Shown: positions 17,313 through 25,566, counted from the stretch's first letter. The stretch: 55,668 bases of DNA from Microbacteriaceae bacterium 3FA27C10 (GCA_005502775.1 SCNI01000024.1:1-55668); one strand, 5' to 3'. The notes: generated from the sequence alone by a model not told the origin. Program-made: numbers and translations.

Positions 17313-17623
17313 GCGAGCCGCCCCCGCGCGACCCGGGCCTCCAGCCCGAGCGCACGGCGCTCGCCTGGCAGCGCACCGCCCTCTCCACCTCGATGATCGC
17401 CGTGGTGCTGGCTTTCGCGTGCCTGCGCGGCGGCTTCCTCCTGGGCACGCTCGTCGCCGCGGGCGTGGCCGTCGCGGCGGGCGTGACCCTCTTCGCCACG
17501 CGCCGGGCGGCGCTGCGTCACCGCCGGATCTCGCCCTGGACGGCACTCGTGCGCATCGCCCTGCTGCTCGGGGTGCTGGCCGTGCTGGCCGGCGTGTTCA
17601 CGGTCTTCGTGATCAGAAGGTGA
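17309..17623 (+). CDS. second DUF202 (YidG-type) membrane protein
   Basis: A 104-residue partner of the preceding gene. The DUF202 motif LQPERTALAWQRTALSTS lies at the very N-terminus, followed by about three hydrophobic helices and a terminal RR. The GTG at 17309 overlaps the upstream TGA, which fixes the start; the open frame extends further upstream but only as a shadow of the first gene. The 3' end overlaps the convergent DUF1345 gene by 11 bp, so both stop regions are shared coding sequence. Role unknown. Confidence 0.87.
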   Translation: MSEPPPRDPGLQPERTALAWQRTALSTSMIAVVLAFACLRGGFLLGTLVAAGVAVAAGVTLFATRRAALRHRRISPWTALVRIALLLGVLAVLAGVFTVFVIRR

Positions 17624-18269
17624 ATCCCGCGATCAGGTTCACCAGGGTGGCGAGGATGACGGCGCCGAAGAGGTACGACAGCAGCGCGTGCCGCAGCACG
17701 GCTCGCCGGATGGGCGTCGAGGTGATGTTCGTGTCGGAGACCTGGAACGTCATGCCGAGGGTGAAGGCCAGATAGGCGAAGTCGCCGTAGGCCGGAGGCT
17801 CATCCTGGTTGAAGCTCACGCCGCCGCGCGTGCCCGAGTAGTAGAGCACCGCATAGCGCAGCGTGAAGAGCGTGTGGATGAGCAGCCACGAGAGCACGAC
17901 GCTCAGGATGGCGACGGCGCTCAGCACGTCGCGCGTGACGCCCGCCGCCCCGTTCGAGAGCACCAGCAGGAACACCACCACCACGAGGCTCGCGGTGCTC
18001 GCGAGCACGAGCAGCACGTCGCTGGTGGTGCGCGTGGGATCTTCGCGGTGGGCGTGCAGGGCTGTGGTGCGCGCATCCATGGGGCCGATGGTCAGCCAGA
18101 TCCACACGAGGTAGACGACGCAGGCGGCGGCCCAGCCGGCGATCGCGCTGATGTCGGCATGGCCGAGCAGGATGAGCACCACGGTGACGGTGACACCCAC
18201 GACACCCATGGCGCCGAAGCGCAGGCGGGCACGGCGCAGGCGGCGCGCACGGATCTCCGGATGCTCCAT
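17613..18269 (-). CDS. DUF1345 membrane protein
   Basis: A 218-residue integral membrane protein of the DUF1345 family. There are two N-terminal helices, a cytosolic loop with MDARTTALHAHREDPTRT, two more helices, then the family signature YYSGTRGGVSFNQDEPPAYG (20 residues) and YLAFTLGMTFQVSDTNI, and a last helix. The signature suggests a conserved extracytoplasmic or pore loop, but no activity is established for the family. It overlaps the DUF202 gene tail to tail by 11 bp. No ribosome site or leaderless hexamer is obvious before the ATG. Confidence 0.87.
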   Translation of the reverse strand: MEHPEIRARRLRRARLRFGAMGVVGVTVTVVLILLGHADISAIAGWAAACVVYLVWIWLTIGPMDARTTALHAHREDPTRTTSDVLLVLASTASLVVVVFLLVLSNGAAGVTRDVLSAVAILSVVLSWLLIHTLFTLRYAVLYYSGTRGGVSFNQDEPPAYGDFAYLAFTLGMTFQVSDTNITSTPIRRAVLRHALLSYLFGAVILATLVNLIAGFTF

Positions 18270-18288
18270 GTTCCGATGCTCGCACGTC

Positions 18289-18684
18289 TCAGCCGATGCG
18301 GGCGACCTCCACCGTCACACGCGCGATCGAGTCGGCGTCGGCGTCGGCGTCGGCACTGGGATCGCCGGCGGAGGGTACGGGGCGCCCGGCTCGTGCGGCC
18401 AGCTCCGCCAGGTGCGCGACCACGGCATCGTGCACGGCACGGCACGTCTCGGCGGCCGGCCGCTGATCGCTCACCGCGATCGTGACCCGCACCGAGACGC
18501 CGTCGGTGTCGTGCGAGACGGCCACGGGTGGTGCGACCGGCGTGCGCAGCACCACCGAGGCGGCCTGCGTGACGGCAGCGAGCAGCGCGGGCCGGGCCGG
18601 GTAGGTCTGCAGCACCCCGGGCACCGCGCGCACCACGGCGTCGAGCTCGGCGGCGAGCTCGGTCTCGGTCTCGAGCTCGCTCAT
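18289..18684 (-). CDS. small Asp23-like protein of the sigma operon
   Basis: A 131-residue protein with no confident family. The central part (VRVTIAVSDQRPAAETCRAV) and C-terminus (ARVTVEVARIG) resemble the alternating beta strands and helix of the Asp23/Gls24 fold, so it may be a diverged second copy of the upstream protein's domain. Between them is an Asp-Ala repeat encoded by a GTCGGC tandem run. The ATG overlaps the TGA of the upstream Asp23/Gls24 gene by 4 bp, so it is the third cistron of the ECF sigma operon. The ORF continues upstream of this ATG only as a shadow. Confidence 0.7.
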   Translation of the reverse strand: MSELETETELAAELDAVVRAVPGVLQTYPARPALLAAVTQAASVVLRTPVAPPVAVSHDTDGVSVRVTIAVSDQRPAAETCRAVHDAVVAHLAELAARAGRPVPSAGDPSADADADADSIARVTVEVARIG

Positions 18685-19352
18685 TCGGCGGTCCCTTCCT
18701 CGTGCGGCGCCACCGGTCTCTCGTCGGCGACGGCGGTCTCGGACTCCGCGGCGGCCGCGGGGGTGTCCGCCGGCGAGCTGCGCCGCAGATGCACGTCGGT
18801 GACGATCACGTCGATCGCTTCCACCGCGAGCTCGGTGTGCTGCAGGAGTGCGGCGCCGATCGCGGCGCGCAGCCGTTCGGCGAGCTCGGGGATGCGCTCC
18901 CCCCAGAACACGCTCGCCTCCACCCGCACCACCACCGGCGCATGCGGGGTCCCGACGTCTCCCTCGATCGAGCAGCGGCCGATCAGCACGCCGTCGACCG
19001 AGTCGCCGGCGGCGCGCACGAGCCCCCGCACAGCGCCCTCGGTGAGGCTGAGTTCGGCCCGCGGCGAGGGGTGGGTGAGCGGAATGGACCGGCCGGAGCG
19101 CACCTCGCGCTGGATGCTCCCGAGGATGTTCTGCACCCATCCGTCGTCCTCCGGCTCACCCGAGCCGTCCGCGTCGATCTCGACGAGCGTGGCCGCGACC
19201 TCGCGCATGCGCACGAGCGCCGCGAAGGCGAGGTCATTCTCCGGCGAGTTCTCGAGCAGCTCGCGCGGCGGCTGCTCCCCGCGGTCGAGATAGTCGCCGA
19301 GCAGGTCGACGATGTCGCCGTGCGGCTCGTCGGCCGGAGTATTCGCGTTCAT
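18681..19352 (-). CDS. Asp23/Gls24 envelope-stress protein with N-terminal extension
   Basis: A 223-residue protein. The C-terminal two thirds look like Asp23/Gls24: LSLTEGAVRGLVRAAGDSVDGV, then VVVRVEASVFWGERIPELAE and VEAIDVIVTDVHL (each quoted in pieces). Such proteins sit at the membrane and are linked to envelope stress and alkaline shock. The N-terminal about 85 residues (DIVDLLGDYLDRGEQPPREL) resemble the start of anti-sigma or sigma-associated regulators, and the gene directly follows the ECF sigma gene with a 4-bp ATGA overlap. An anti-sigma role is therefore possible but unproven; no HxxxCxxC zinc motif is present. The ATG at 19352 has GGAG upstream and is preferred to the GTG at 19358. 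Confidence 0.75.
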   Translation of the reverse strand: MNANTPADEPHGDIVDLLGDYLDRGEQPPRELLENSPENDLAFAALVRMREVAATLVEIDADGSGEPEDDGWVQNILGSIQREVRSGRSIPLTHPSPRAELSLTEGAVRGLVRAAGDSVDGVLIGRCSIEGDVGTPHAPVVVRVEASVFWGERIPELAERLRAAIGAALLQHTELAVEAIDVIVTDVHLRRSSPADTPAAAAESETAVADERPVAPHEEGTAE

Positions 19353-19918
19353 CGCCACTCCTCCATCTCGGTCATCAATCGTCGTCTCGCCCTGGCCAGC
19401 AACCCTCGCACGGTCGACGGCGGAACGCCCAGTTCCTCGGCGATCTCGTCATAGGCGAGCCCGCCCACCTCCTTCATCACCCAGCACTGCCGCTGCGCAT
19501 CCGGCATGCGGTCGAGCGCGGCGATGAGACTCGCGCGGCGCGAGCCGGCCTCGGCCTGGCGGTCGGGGCCCTCCTCGGCGGGCGCCGGGTCGTCCCAGTC
19601 CTCGATGGGCACGTCCGGATGCCGTGACCGGATGCGGTCGAGCGCCTTGCGGTTCGCGATGCGCATGAGCCACGAGCGCACGGCCGAGAGGTCGTCGAGC
19701 CCGGGCAGCTTGTCCCACGCGGTGATGAAGGTCTCCTGCACCACGTCGTCGGCATCGGTCGCGCCGCCGAGGATGCGTGTGGCGTAGGCGCGCACGAGCC
19801 CGCCGTGGCGACGCACGAGCACCTCGAAGGCGCGCGTGTCGCCGTCGGCCGCTCGGCCGGCCAGGATGCGGTCGGGCGCGTCGGCAAGAGGACCGGGCGA
19901 AGGGGGTGGTGCGTACAC
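19349..19918 (-). CDS. ECF-type RNA polymerase sigma factor
   Basis: A 189-residue sigma-70 family, extracytoplasmic-function sigma factor. Region 2 is seen in DADDVVQETFITAWDKL and SWLMRIANRKALDRIR; region 4 in LDRMPDAQRQCWVMKEV and LAYDEIAEELGVPPSTVRG. It directs RNA polymerase to a small regulon. It is the first gene of a tightly overlapping three-gene operon with two Asp23/Gls24-like proteins, pointing to envelope stress. No classic zinc anti-sigma factor follows. The GTG at 19918 is accepted for lack of a better start. Its promoter lies in the 197-bp region shared with ykoE. Confidence 0.9.
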   Translation of the reverse strand: MYAPPPSPGPLADAPDRILAGRAADGDTRAFEVLVRRHGGLVRAYATRILGGATDADDVVQETFITAWDKLPGLDDLSAVRSWLMRIANRKALDRIRSRHPDVPIEDWDDPAPAEEGPDRQAEAGSRRASLIAALDRMPDAQRQCWVMKEVGGLAYDEIAEELGVPPSTVRGLLARARRRLMTEMEEWR

Positions 19919-20093
19919 GGGAACCGTTCTGGGCAGGGCGCCCTGGCGGCGCTTCTCACTAGCGAACCTCCCACAGCTCGGCCCGCTCGGCCACCCGCAT
20001 GGAGGAATTTCCCATCACGAACACGACCGGCCGGGGCGCAGATCCTCGTTCTCCGGAAATCCCGAGCCGGACGGAGGCGTTCCACCGGGCCCG

Positions 20094-20099
20094 TAAGCT
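20094..20099 (+). promoter_or_regulatory. -10-like TAAGCT upstream of ykoE
   Basis: TAAGCT predicts a transcription start near 20106, giving a leader of about 10 nt that begins with the GGAGG ribosome site at 20106-20110. There is no room for a riboswitch between this promoter and the ATG. Confidence 0.4.
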
Positions 20100-20115
20100 T
20101 GTGCCGGAGGCCGCC

Positions 20116-20658
20116 ATGAAGAACACCAGCACGAGACTGCTCCTCAGCTGCGCAGCCATCGGCGTGGCCGGCGGCATCCTGTTCATCGTGAACGCGTACA
20201 TCGGTGGAACCGTCAACGCCGTCATCCCGATGCTCTACGGGCTCACCCTCGGCGTGTACTTCGTGCCGGGCGCGCTGGCGCAGTTCCTGTTCCGGCGAGG
20301 CGGGGTGGCGTTGCTCGTCGCCGTGCTCTCAGGCCTCGTCTCGGCAGCGTTCCAGCCGCTCGGGTTCGGGGCCGCGCTGATCGCCCTGGGCATCGGTGCC
20401 GTGCAGGAGCTGCCGTTCCTGATCGGGCGCTACCGGCACTGGCCGCTCTGGCTGTTCTTCGCCGGGGCGGTGTTCTCGGGCGTCATCCTGGCGATCGGCA
20501 TGTACCGGCTCGTGGGCTCGCGCGACCTCGACGCGGCGGGGGCGGTCGTGCTCGTCGCCGGGTCGGTGCTCTCTCCTGTGATCTTCACCGCTCTGGCGAT
20601 CGTGCTGGGCCGGGCGCTCGAGGCGACCGGCGTCACGCGGGGGCTGCGCAAGGCCTGA
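20116..20658 (+). CDS. ykoE: ECF transporter substrate-binding (S) component, YkoE family
   Basis: A 180-residue membrane protein with about six helices, matching the YkoE S-component that binds a thiamine-related compound (hydroxymethylpyrimidine or thiamine) for uptake. The typical features are ILFIVNAYIGG after the first helix, GLTLGVYFVPGALAQFLFR, and AAFQPLGFGAALIALGIGAVQELPF. The ATG at 20116 has GGAGG exactly 5 nt upstream, so the longer frame from 19999 is rejected. The ATPase (ykoD) and T component (ykoC) that complete the transporter lie 2.2 kb downstream, separated by one gene on the opposite strand. Substrate is inferred from family only. Confidence 0.87.
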   Translation: MKNTSTRLLLSCAAIGVAGGILFIVNAYIGGTVNAVIPMLYGLTLGVYFVPGALAQFLFRRGGVALLVAVLSGLVSAAFQPLGFGAALIALGIGAVQELPFLIGRYRHWPLWLFFAGAVFSGVILAIGMYRLVGSRDLDAAGAVVLVAGSVLSPVIFTALAIVLGRALEATGVTRGLRKA

Positions 20659-20729
20659 GGGCCGGATTGCGCCGGGCGAGGTCCGGATGCGCCGAGCGGG
20701 TGGATCCCGCCCCGCCGGTGTCGCCCGGG

Positions 20730-22619
20730 TCAGCCGGCGGCGAGCAGCGAGGAGTCGCTCAGCAGCAGCGGCGCGTCGGTCACCGGGACGTCGACGTGCA
20801 TGTGCGTGCAGGCGTCGTCGAACTCGGTCCAGTTCGTGAGCTTCACGCTGATGCCGGCCGAGGCGCGGCACTGGGCCTGACCCACGTGCGCGCCGAGCGG
20901 CATCACGGGGTCGAGCAGGCTGATGAGCTTGAGCGTGCCGGCATCGGTGCCGTTGAGGCTCTTGTTGTCGAGCAGGTAGAAGTCGACCGCGTGGCCGCCG
21001 CCGTCGACGTAGTGCGAGGAGCTCGTGCCGGCGCCCTCGATCTGGCCGGTGCACTTGCGGTTGATGTCGCTGACGCCCACCTGGTCGAAGTTGCGCACCG
21101 CGATGGCGATGATCTCGAGCACCCGGTAGTCGACACCGCAGTCGGGCACGGTGACGCCCTGGGCGATCCAGCGGATCTCCTTCATGTGGTCGGGCACCGA
21201 CCCCACGAGCTTGCCGGAGTCCATCGCGTTCACGAGCTCCTGCGCGAGCGAACGGCCCACGAGCAGCTGCGCGGTGGAGTACCCGGCCGCCTGCAGCTGC
21301 CCGGCGCTCGTGACCGCGTAGCCGTCGCGATTGACGGTCGACGAGGAGGAGCCCGCGGTGACGAGCTGCTGGGTCTGCGCCGAGGTGTTGGCGTTGAGGC
21401 TGAGGTTGACCACGTTCGCGTCGATCGGGCTGGCCGAGACGGTCGACGGGATGGCGGTGACCGCGACGATCCCGAGCACGAAGGCCATGGCGACGCCGCT
21501 GAGGCCCGCTTTCGCCCAGCCCCTCCGAAGGGCGCCGCGCGTGCGGGGGGCCTTCGGGGCGCGGACGCGCGGCGCGCGGGGCGCACGCACGGCGACGGTG
21601 CGGGAGGCGGCCGAGCGGCTCGTGCGCTCGACGGCGGTGCTGCGGGCGCCGCGGCGGGTGGCGACGGATGCCGCGGGGGCGCTCTCGGGGCCGGCCGGTT
21701 CGGCGTCGGCCGTCGCATCGGGTGCGGGGCCGGCGGCAGCACCTGCCGAAGTCGAGGTCGAGGCGGCCGCGACCTTGTCGGCGACCACGGCGGCCGAGAC
21801 GAGGGTGGGCTGGAACCCGAGGGCGGCGCCCGCGTCGAGGTCGTCGGTGGCGTCGGTGGCCACGACCTCGGTGAACTCGACCGTGATGGGCTCGGCGGTC
21901 GCGGAGGCGACGGCGCCGACCGGGATGCCGGTCGCGGGGGTCTCGAGCAGCTCCGCCTCGATCACGCCGGTGGCGGTCGTGGCCGGCTGGTGTTCGGCCG
22001 TGGGGAGGAGTGCATCCGGCTGAGCCGAGTCGCCGACGGCAGCTCGCTGCCGGAGTGCCCGGCGCGAGGACGGCACCGATGCCGCCGGCGCCAGGCGAGA
22101 TGCCTCCGCAGCGCGCGGCGGCACGCCTGCGGAGTCGCCCTCTGCGGCGGCGCGCTCGCGCGCCTCGCGGCGGGAGAGCGCGCGAACGGGGGCCGGAGTG
22201 AGGACGAACTCGGCGTTCGCCGGCTCGGGCTGCACGGGGGCGAGTTCGAGTTCGAGGTGCGGCTCGAGCGGGGCGGTGCCGATCTCGGCGACCTCGAGCG
22301 TGGCCAGTTCTTCGCGACGCAGCTCCACCTCACGGCGACGGCGGCTGTCTTCGAGCTCTCGCAGTTCGCGGCGCGACAGCGGTGCAGCGGCGCTCACGAC
22401 GGCGGCGTCTGCGGCACCCCCCGTGGTCGGCGCGACCGGAACGACCTCGATCGCCGCAGTGACGGCGGCGACCGTCTCGGCATCCCGGGCCTCGGCACGG
22501 GCGGCGCGTTCACGACGCTCGCGCCGGGAGAGGGAGCCGTCGTGTGCGACCGGGTTCGGCGCATCCGGGTTCGCGGGCGTCTGCGGCAGGCCGCCAGTGC
22601 GCGATTCCGGATTACTCAA
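20730..22619 (-). CDS. membrane-anchored protein with SRRE repeats and M15-like peptidase domain
   Basis: A 629-residue protein. Residues 1-365 are disordered, Ala/Arg/Glu-rich and cytosolic, with four spaced copies of an S-R-R-E/A-x-R-x-R motif (about 31, 82, 149 and 185). A basic stretch and one helix (373-396) follow, then an extracytoplasmic part. The last 130 residues hold SSSHYVDGGGHAVDFYLL and CTHMHVDV, a His/Asp...His-x-His pattern like the metal site of M15/VanY-type D,D-peptidases, with four Cys that could form disulphides. A role in peptidoglycan trimming is inferred. The frame opens with TTG at 22619; no ATG or GTG lies upstream before a stop, and no good ribosome site is visible. 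It divides ykoE from ykoDC. Confidence 0.75.
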   Translation of the reverse strand: MSNPESRTGGLPQTPANPDAPNPVAHDGSLSRRERRERAARAEARDAETVAAVTAAIEVVPVAPTTGGAADAAVVSAAAPLSRRELRELEDSRRRREVELRREELATLEVAEIGTAPLEPHLELELAPVQPEPANAEFVLTPAPVRALSRREARERAAAEGDSAGVPPRAAEASRLAPAASVPSSRRALRQRAAVGDSAQPDALLPTAEHQPATTATGVIEAELLETPATGIPVGAVASATAEPITVEFTEVVATDATDDLDAGAALGFQPTLVSAAVVADKVAAASTSTSAGAAAGPAPDATADAEPAGPESAPAASVATRRGARSTAVERTSRSAASRTVAVRAPRAPRVRAPKAPRTRGALRRGWAKAGLSGVAMAFVLGIVAVTAIPSTVSASPIDANVVNLSLNANTSAQTQQLVTAGSSSSTVNRDGYAVTSAGQLQAAGYSTAQLLVGRSLAQELVNAMDSGKLVGSVPDHMKEIRWIAQGVTVPDCGVDYRVLEIIAIAVRNFDQVGVSDINRKCTGQIEGAGTSSSHYVDGGGHAVDFYLLDNKSLNGTDAGTLKLISLLDPVMPLGAHVGQAQCRASAGISVKLTNWTEFDDACTHMHVDVPVTDAPLLLSDSSLLAAG

Positions 22620-22773
22620 ACGTGGGTGCTTTCGGGTCTTTCTGAATCGGTTCTTCCGCGGGCAGCGAATTCAGAACCTCGGGCTCCCTCGAGGATAGCG
22701 GGAGGCACCTGAAAAATCCCAGTGTCGCCGGCGAATCCATCGAGATGCATCTTCTTCACAACTCAGGGTTACC

Positions 22774-22779
22774 TAAGCT
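22774..22779 (+). promoter_or_regulatory. -10-like TAAGCT upstream of ykoD
   Basis: TAAGCT about 55 nt before the ykoD ATG gives ykoDC its own promoter, as needed because the opposing gene separates it from ykoE. A GAAAGGA ribosome site precedes the ATG at 22835. Confidence 0.4.
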
Positions 22780-22834
22780 GGGCGATGACCGCCCGCCGCA
22801 GCATCCCGGCGCCGGCCCCGCCGCGAAAGGACCC

Positions 22835-24721
22835 ATGACCGAGCCCACGCCCCTCATCGAGGTGGAGGATGCGCGCATCCGGCACCTCGGGAGCCCCGCG
22901 GCGACGCCGGACGGCGTGACTCTCACCGTTTCGCCGGGCGAGGTGGTTCTCGTTCTCGGGCCCTCGGGCTGCGGCAAGTCGACCCTCGCGCTCGCGCTCA
23001 ACGGGCTCGTGCCGCACGCGGTCGCCGCGACCCTCGAGGGCGAGGTGCGGGTGGCCGGCGTGCCGACCACGGAGACCACCGTGGCGGCGCTGAGTGCGCA
23101 CGTGGCGATGGTGTTCCAAGACCCGGATGCGCAGATCGTCACCGGAACCGTGCTCGACGAGGTGTGCTTCGGCCCCGAGAATCTGCAGCTGCCGGTGGAT
23201 GAGGTGCTGGCCCGGGCCGAGAGGGCACTGCGGCAGGTGGGGCTGTGGGAGCGGCGGGCCGAGAATCCCGACCGCCTCTCGGGCGGCGGCCGCCAGCGCC
23301 TCGCGATCGCCTGCGCGCTCGCCCTCGGCTCTGGGGTGATCGTGCTCGACGAGCCGACGGCGAACCTCGACCCGCGCGGCATCGACGAGGTCTACGCGGT
23401 GCTCTCGGCGCTGGTGCGGGAGCGCGACCACGCGATCGTGCTGGTGGAGCACGACCTCGATGCGGCGATGGGTCTCGTGGATCGCGTGCTGGTGCTCGAC
23501 CGGCACGGGCGGCCCATCGCCGAGGGGCCGGCCGGCACGGTGCTGCGCTCGCGCGCGCAGGAGCTGCTCGAGCTGGGCGTCTGGCTGCCCACCGCGACCC
23601 TCGCCGGTCTCCGGATGCGCGCGGCCGGCATCCCGCTGCCCGAGCTGCCGCTCACCCCGGCCGAGCTCACGGCGGCCCTCGACGCGCTGGACACGGCCGG
23701 CGCCGCCCCGCCGTCGTCGCCCACCTCACGGTCGTCCACCTCGCCGTCGCCCACCTCGCCGTCGCGCCCTGCTCCGACATCCGGCACCACCCCACCGTCG
23801 CGCTCGCCCACGCCGTCCGACGCCCCGCCTCCCACCCTGCCCGAGGCATCCGCGCGCGACGGCGCCGCCCCCGCCGTGCGCGTGCGTGGACTGCGCGTCG
23901 CGAAGTCGCGCACGAGCATCCTGCACGGCATCGACCTCGAGGTCGGGCGCGGCGACTTCCTCGCGGTCGTGGGCACGAACGGCGCCGGCAAGACCACCCT
24001 GCTGCAGGCGATCGCCGGAGTGGTGCCGCCGCCGAAGGGCACCGTCGACGTGCTCGGCCTCGACCCTTCGCGCGCCGACGTGCGCACGCTCGCGCGCACG
24101 GTGGGCTTCGTCTTCCAGAATCCCGAGCACCAGTTCATCCGCGCCACCGTGGCCGAGGAGCTCGCCCACGGACTCGAGCTGCAGAGCGCCGCCGACTCGA
24201 GCCTGAACGCACCGGCCATCGCCGACCGCGTGAACCGGATGCTCGATCGCTTCGGTCTCGCCGGGCTGCGCGACGCGCATCCGTTCCTCCTCTCCGGCGG
24301 GCAGAAGCGGCGCCTCTCGGTGGGCACGGCGCTCATCGCGGGCGCCCCGGTGCTCGTGCTCGACGAGCCCACCTTCGGGCAGGACCGGGCCCGGGCGGCC
24401 GAACTCCTCGGCATCCTGAGCGCGCTGAACGCCGAGGGCACCACCGTGATCGTGGCCACCCACGACCTCCAGCTCGTGGCGGACCACGCCTCGCACGTGC
24501 TCGTGCTCACGGGCGGGGCGGTGGCGGCGCACGGCACGACGGGCGCGATCCTGGGCTCGGATGCGCTCGAGTCGGCCGGCCTGCGCGCTCCGGCGCTCGT
24601 GCGGGCGCTGCGGGCGACCGCCGACCCGCGCTGGCACGGGGTGACGGGTCTCGACGGGCTCGAAGCGGCGGTGCGGATGCCCGGCCCCGCGCATCCGGAG
24701 CCCGGCGGAGCCCGCGGATGA
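22835..24721 (+). CDS. ykoD: ECF transporter double ATPase, YkoD type
   Basis: A 628-residue fusion of two ABC ATPases that powers the YkoE transporter. First domain: Walker A GPSGCGKST at 42-50, FQDPDAQ Q-loop, signature LSGGGRQR at 148-155, Walker B VIVLDEPTANLD. Second domain: Walker A GTNGAGKTT at 380-388, FQNPEHQ Q-loop, LSGGQKRRLS, Walker B VLVLDEPTFGQD. FQDP/FQNPE are typical of energy-coupling-factor ATPases. The domains are joined by a Pro/Ser/Thr-rich linker of about 55 residues (290-345) with SPTS-like repeats, longer than usual. The ATG at 22835 has an AAAGGA site upstream. The stop overlaps the ykoC start by 4 bp. Confidence 0.92.
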   Translation: MTEPTPLIEVEDARIRHLGSPAATPDGVTLTVSPGEVVLVLGPSGCGKSTLALALNGLVPHAVAATLEGEVRVAGVPTTETTVAALSAHVAMVFQDPDAQIVTGTVLDEVCFGPENLQLPVDEVLARAERALRQVGLWERRAENPDRLSGGGRQRLAIACALALGSGVIVLDEPTANLDPRGIDEVYAVLSALVRERDHAIVLVEHDLDAAMGLVDRVLVLDRHGRPIAEGPAGTVLRSRAQELLELGVWLPTATLAGLRMRAAGIPLPELPLTPAELTAALDALDTAGAAPPSSPTSRSSTSPSPTSPSRPAPTSGTTPPSRSPTPSDAPPPTLPEASARDGAAPAVRVRGLRVAKSRTSILHGIDLEVGRGDFLAVVGTNGAGKTTLLQAIAGVVPPPKGTVDVLGLDPSRADVRTLARTVGFVFQNPEHQFIRATVAEELAHGLELQSAADSSLNAPAIADRVNRMLDRFGLAGLRDAHPFLLSGGQKRRLSVGTALIAGAPVLVLDEPTFGQDRARAAELLGILSALNAEGTTVIVATHDLQLVADHASHVLVLTGGAVAAHGTTGAILGSDALESAGLRAPALVRALRATADPRWHGVTGLDGLEAAVRMPGPAHPEPGGARG

Positions 24722-25554
24722 GCGCCGCGGACGCCCGGGCCGAGCGGCGCACCGATCCCTACGCCGACGCGCGCGACTGGGGTCGGGTGCGCTTCCTGCA
24801 CCGCCTGAACCCGCTGGCGAAGATCGCGGGGCCGCTGCCGGCGATGATCGTGCTGATCTTCTCGCACGGCATCCCGGTGCCGTCGAGCTTCCTGCTGCTG
24901 GCGGTCGCGCTCCTGGTGGTGGGCGCGCACCTCGGTGGGCGGGCGCTGCTCGGCCTCTTCGTGCTGCTGCCGGTCGCGATGGCGGTGCTCACGGTGAGCT
25001 TCGCGCTCTGGACGGATGCCTCCCGCGTCTCGGACACCGAGCTGCTCTTCCAGGTCGGCGACTACCGCTTCCACGCCGGCGCGCTCGCGGTGGGCGCGGC
25101 GACCGCGCTGCGGCTCGCGGGCATCCTGACGCTCTCGCTCGTCGCCGGGCTCACCACCACGGGCCCCGACCTCGTGCGCGCGCTCGTGCAGCAGCTGCGC
25201 GTGCCCTACCGGCTGGGGTATACGGCGCTGGCCGCCTACCGCTTCGTGCCGCGGTTCGGGCACGAGCTCGACGTCATCCGGCAGGCGCACCGGGTGCGTG
25301 GGATGGCGCACGGCCGCGGGCCGATCGCCGCCGCGCGCCGTCACCTGGGCTACGTGGTGCCGCTCCTGGCGGGCGGCATCCGCCACGCCGAGCGGGTGTC
25401 GCTCGCGATGGACTCCCGCGCCTTCGGGGCCCACGCCACGCGCACCGAGCGGCACCTGGTGCCGTTCCGGGCGCGGGACTGGGTGTTCGTCGGCGCATTC
25501 TGGGCGGCGAGCGCGGTCATCCTCGTCGTGGCCGCCGCGCTCGGCGGGGCATGA
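24718..25554 (+). CDS. ykoC: ECF transporter transmembrane (T) component, YkoC type
   Basis: A 278-residue EcfT-like protein joining the YkoD ATPases to YkoE. It has four to six helices, FLHRLNPLAKIAGPLP at the N-terminus (the usual HxLxPxxK start), and coupling-helix motifs HRVRGMAHGRG and MDSRAFGA, which correspond to the two Ala-Arg-Gly-type ATPase-contact motifs. The ATG is inside the ykoD TGA (ATGA), so translation is coupled. The much longer open frame upstream is a shadow of ykoD. The last gene of the unit; it is 12 bp from the convergent transporter's stop. Confidence 0.9.
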   Translation: MSAADARAERRTDPYADARDWGRVRFLHRLNPLAKIAGPLPAMIVLIFSHGIPVPSSFLLLAVALLVVGAHLGGRALLGLFVLLPVAMAVLTVSFALWTDASRVSDTELLFQVGDYRFHAGALAVGAATALRLAGILTLSLVAGLTTTGPDLVRALVQQLRVPYRLGYTALAAYRFVPRFGHELDVIRQAHRVRGMAHGRGPIAAARRHLGYVVPLLAGGIRHAERVSLAMDSRAFGAHATRTERHLVPFRARDWVFVGAFWAASAVILVVAAALGGA

Positions 25555-25566
25555 CCCGCAACCCGC

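Noticed and set aside
18330-18356. GTCGGC tandem repeat as a separate repeat element
   Set aside because: Short and in frame (Ala-Asp repeat) inside the 131-residue protein; recorded there.
19919-20115. Possible thiamine-pyrophosphate riboswitch before ykoE
   Set aside because: No CTGAGA or other conserved TPP core was found, and the promoter hexamer leaves only about 10 nt of leader.
22760-22785. DtxR/IdeR-like iron box at the ykoD promoter (AGGGTTACCTAAG)
   Set aside because: Only a partial match to the 19-bp palindrome and no iron-related gene; better explained as a promoter hexamer.
23245-24717. Large open frame leading into ykoC
   Set aside because: Shadow of ykoD in a second frame; the true ykoC start is the ATGA overlap at 24718.
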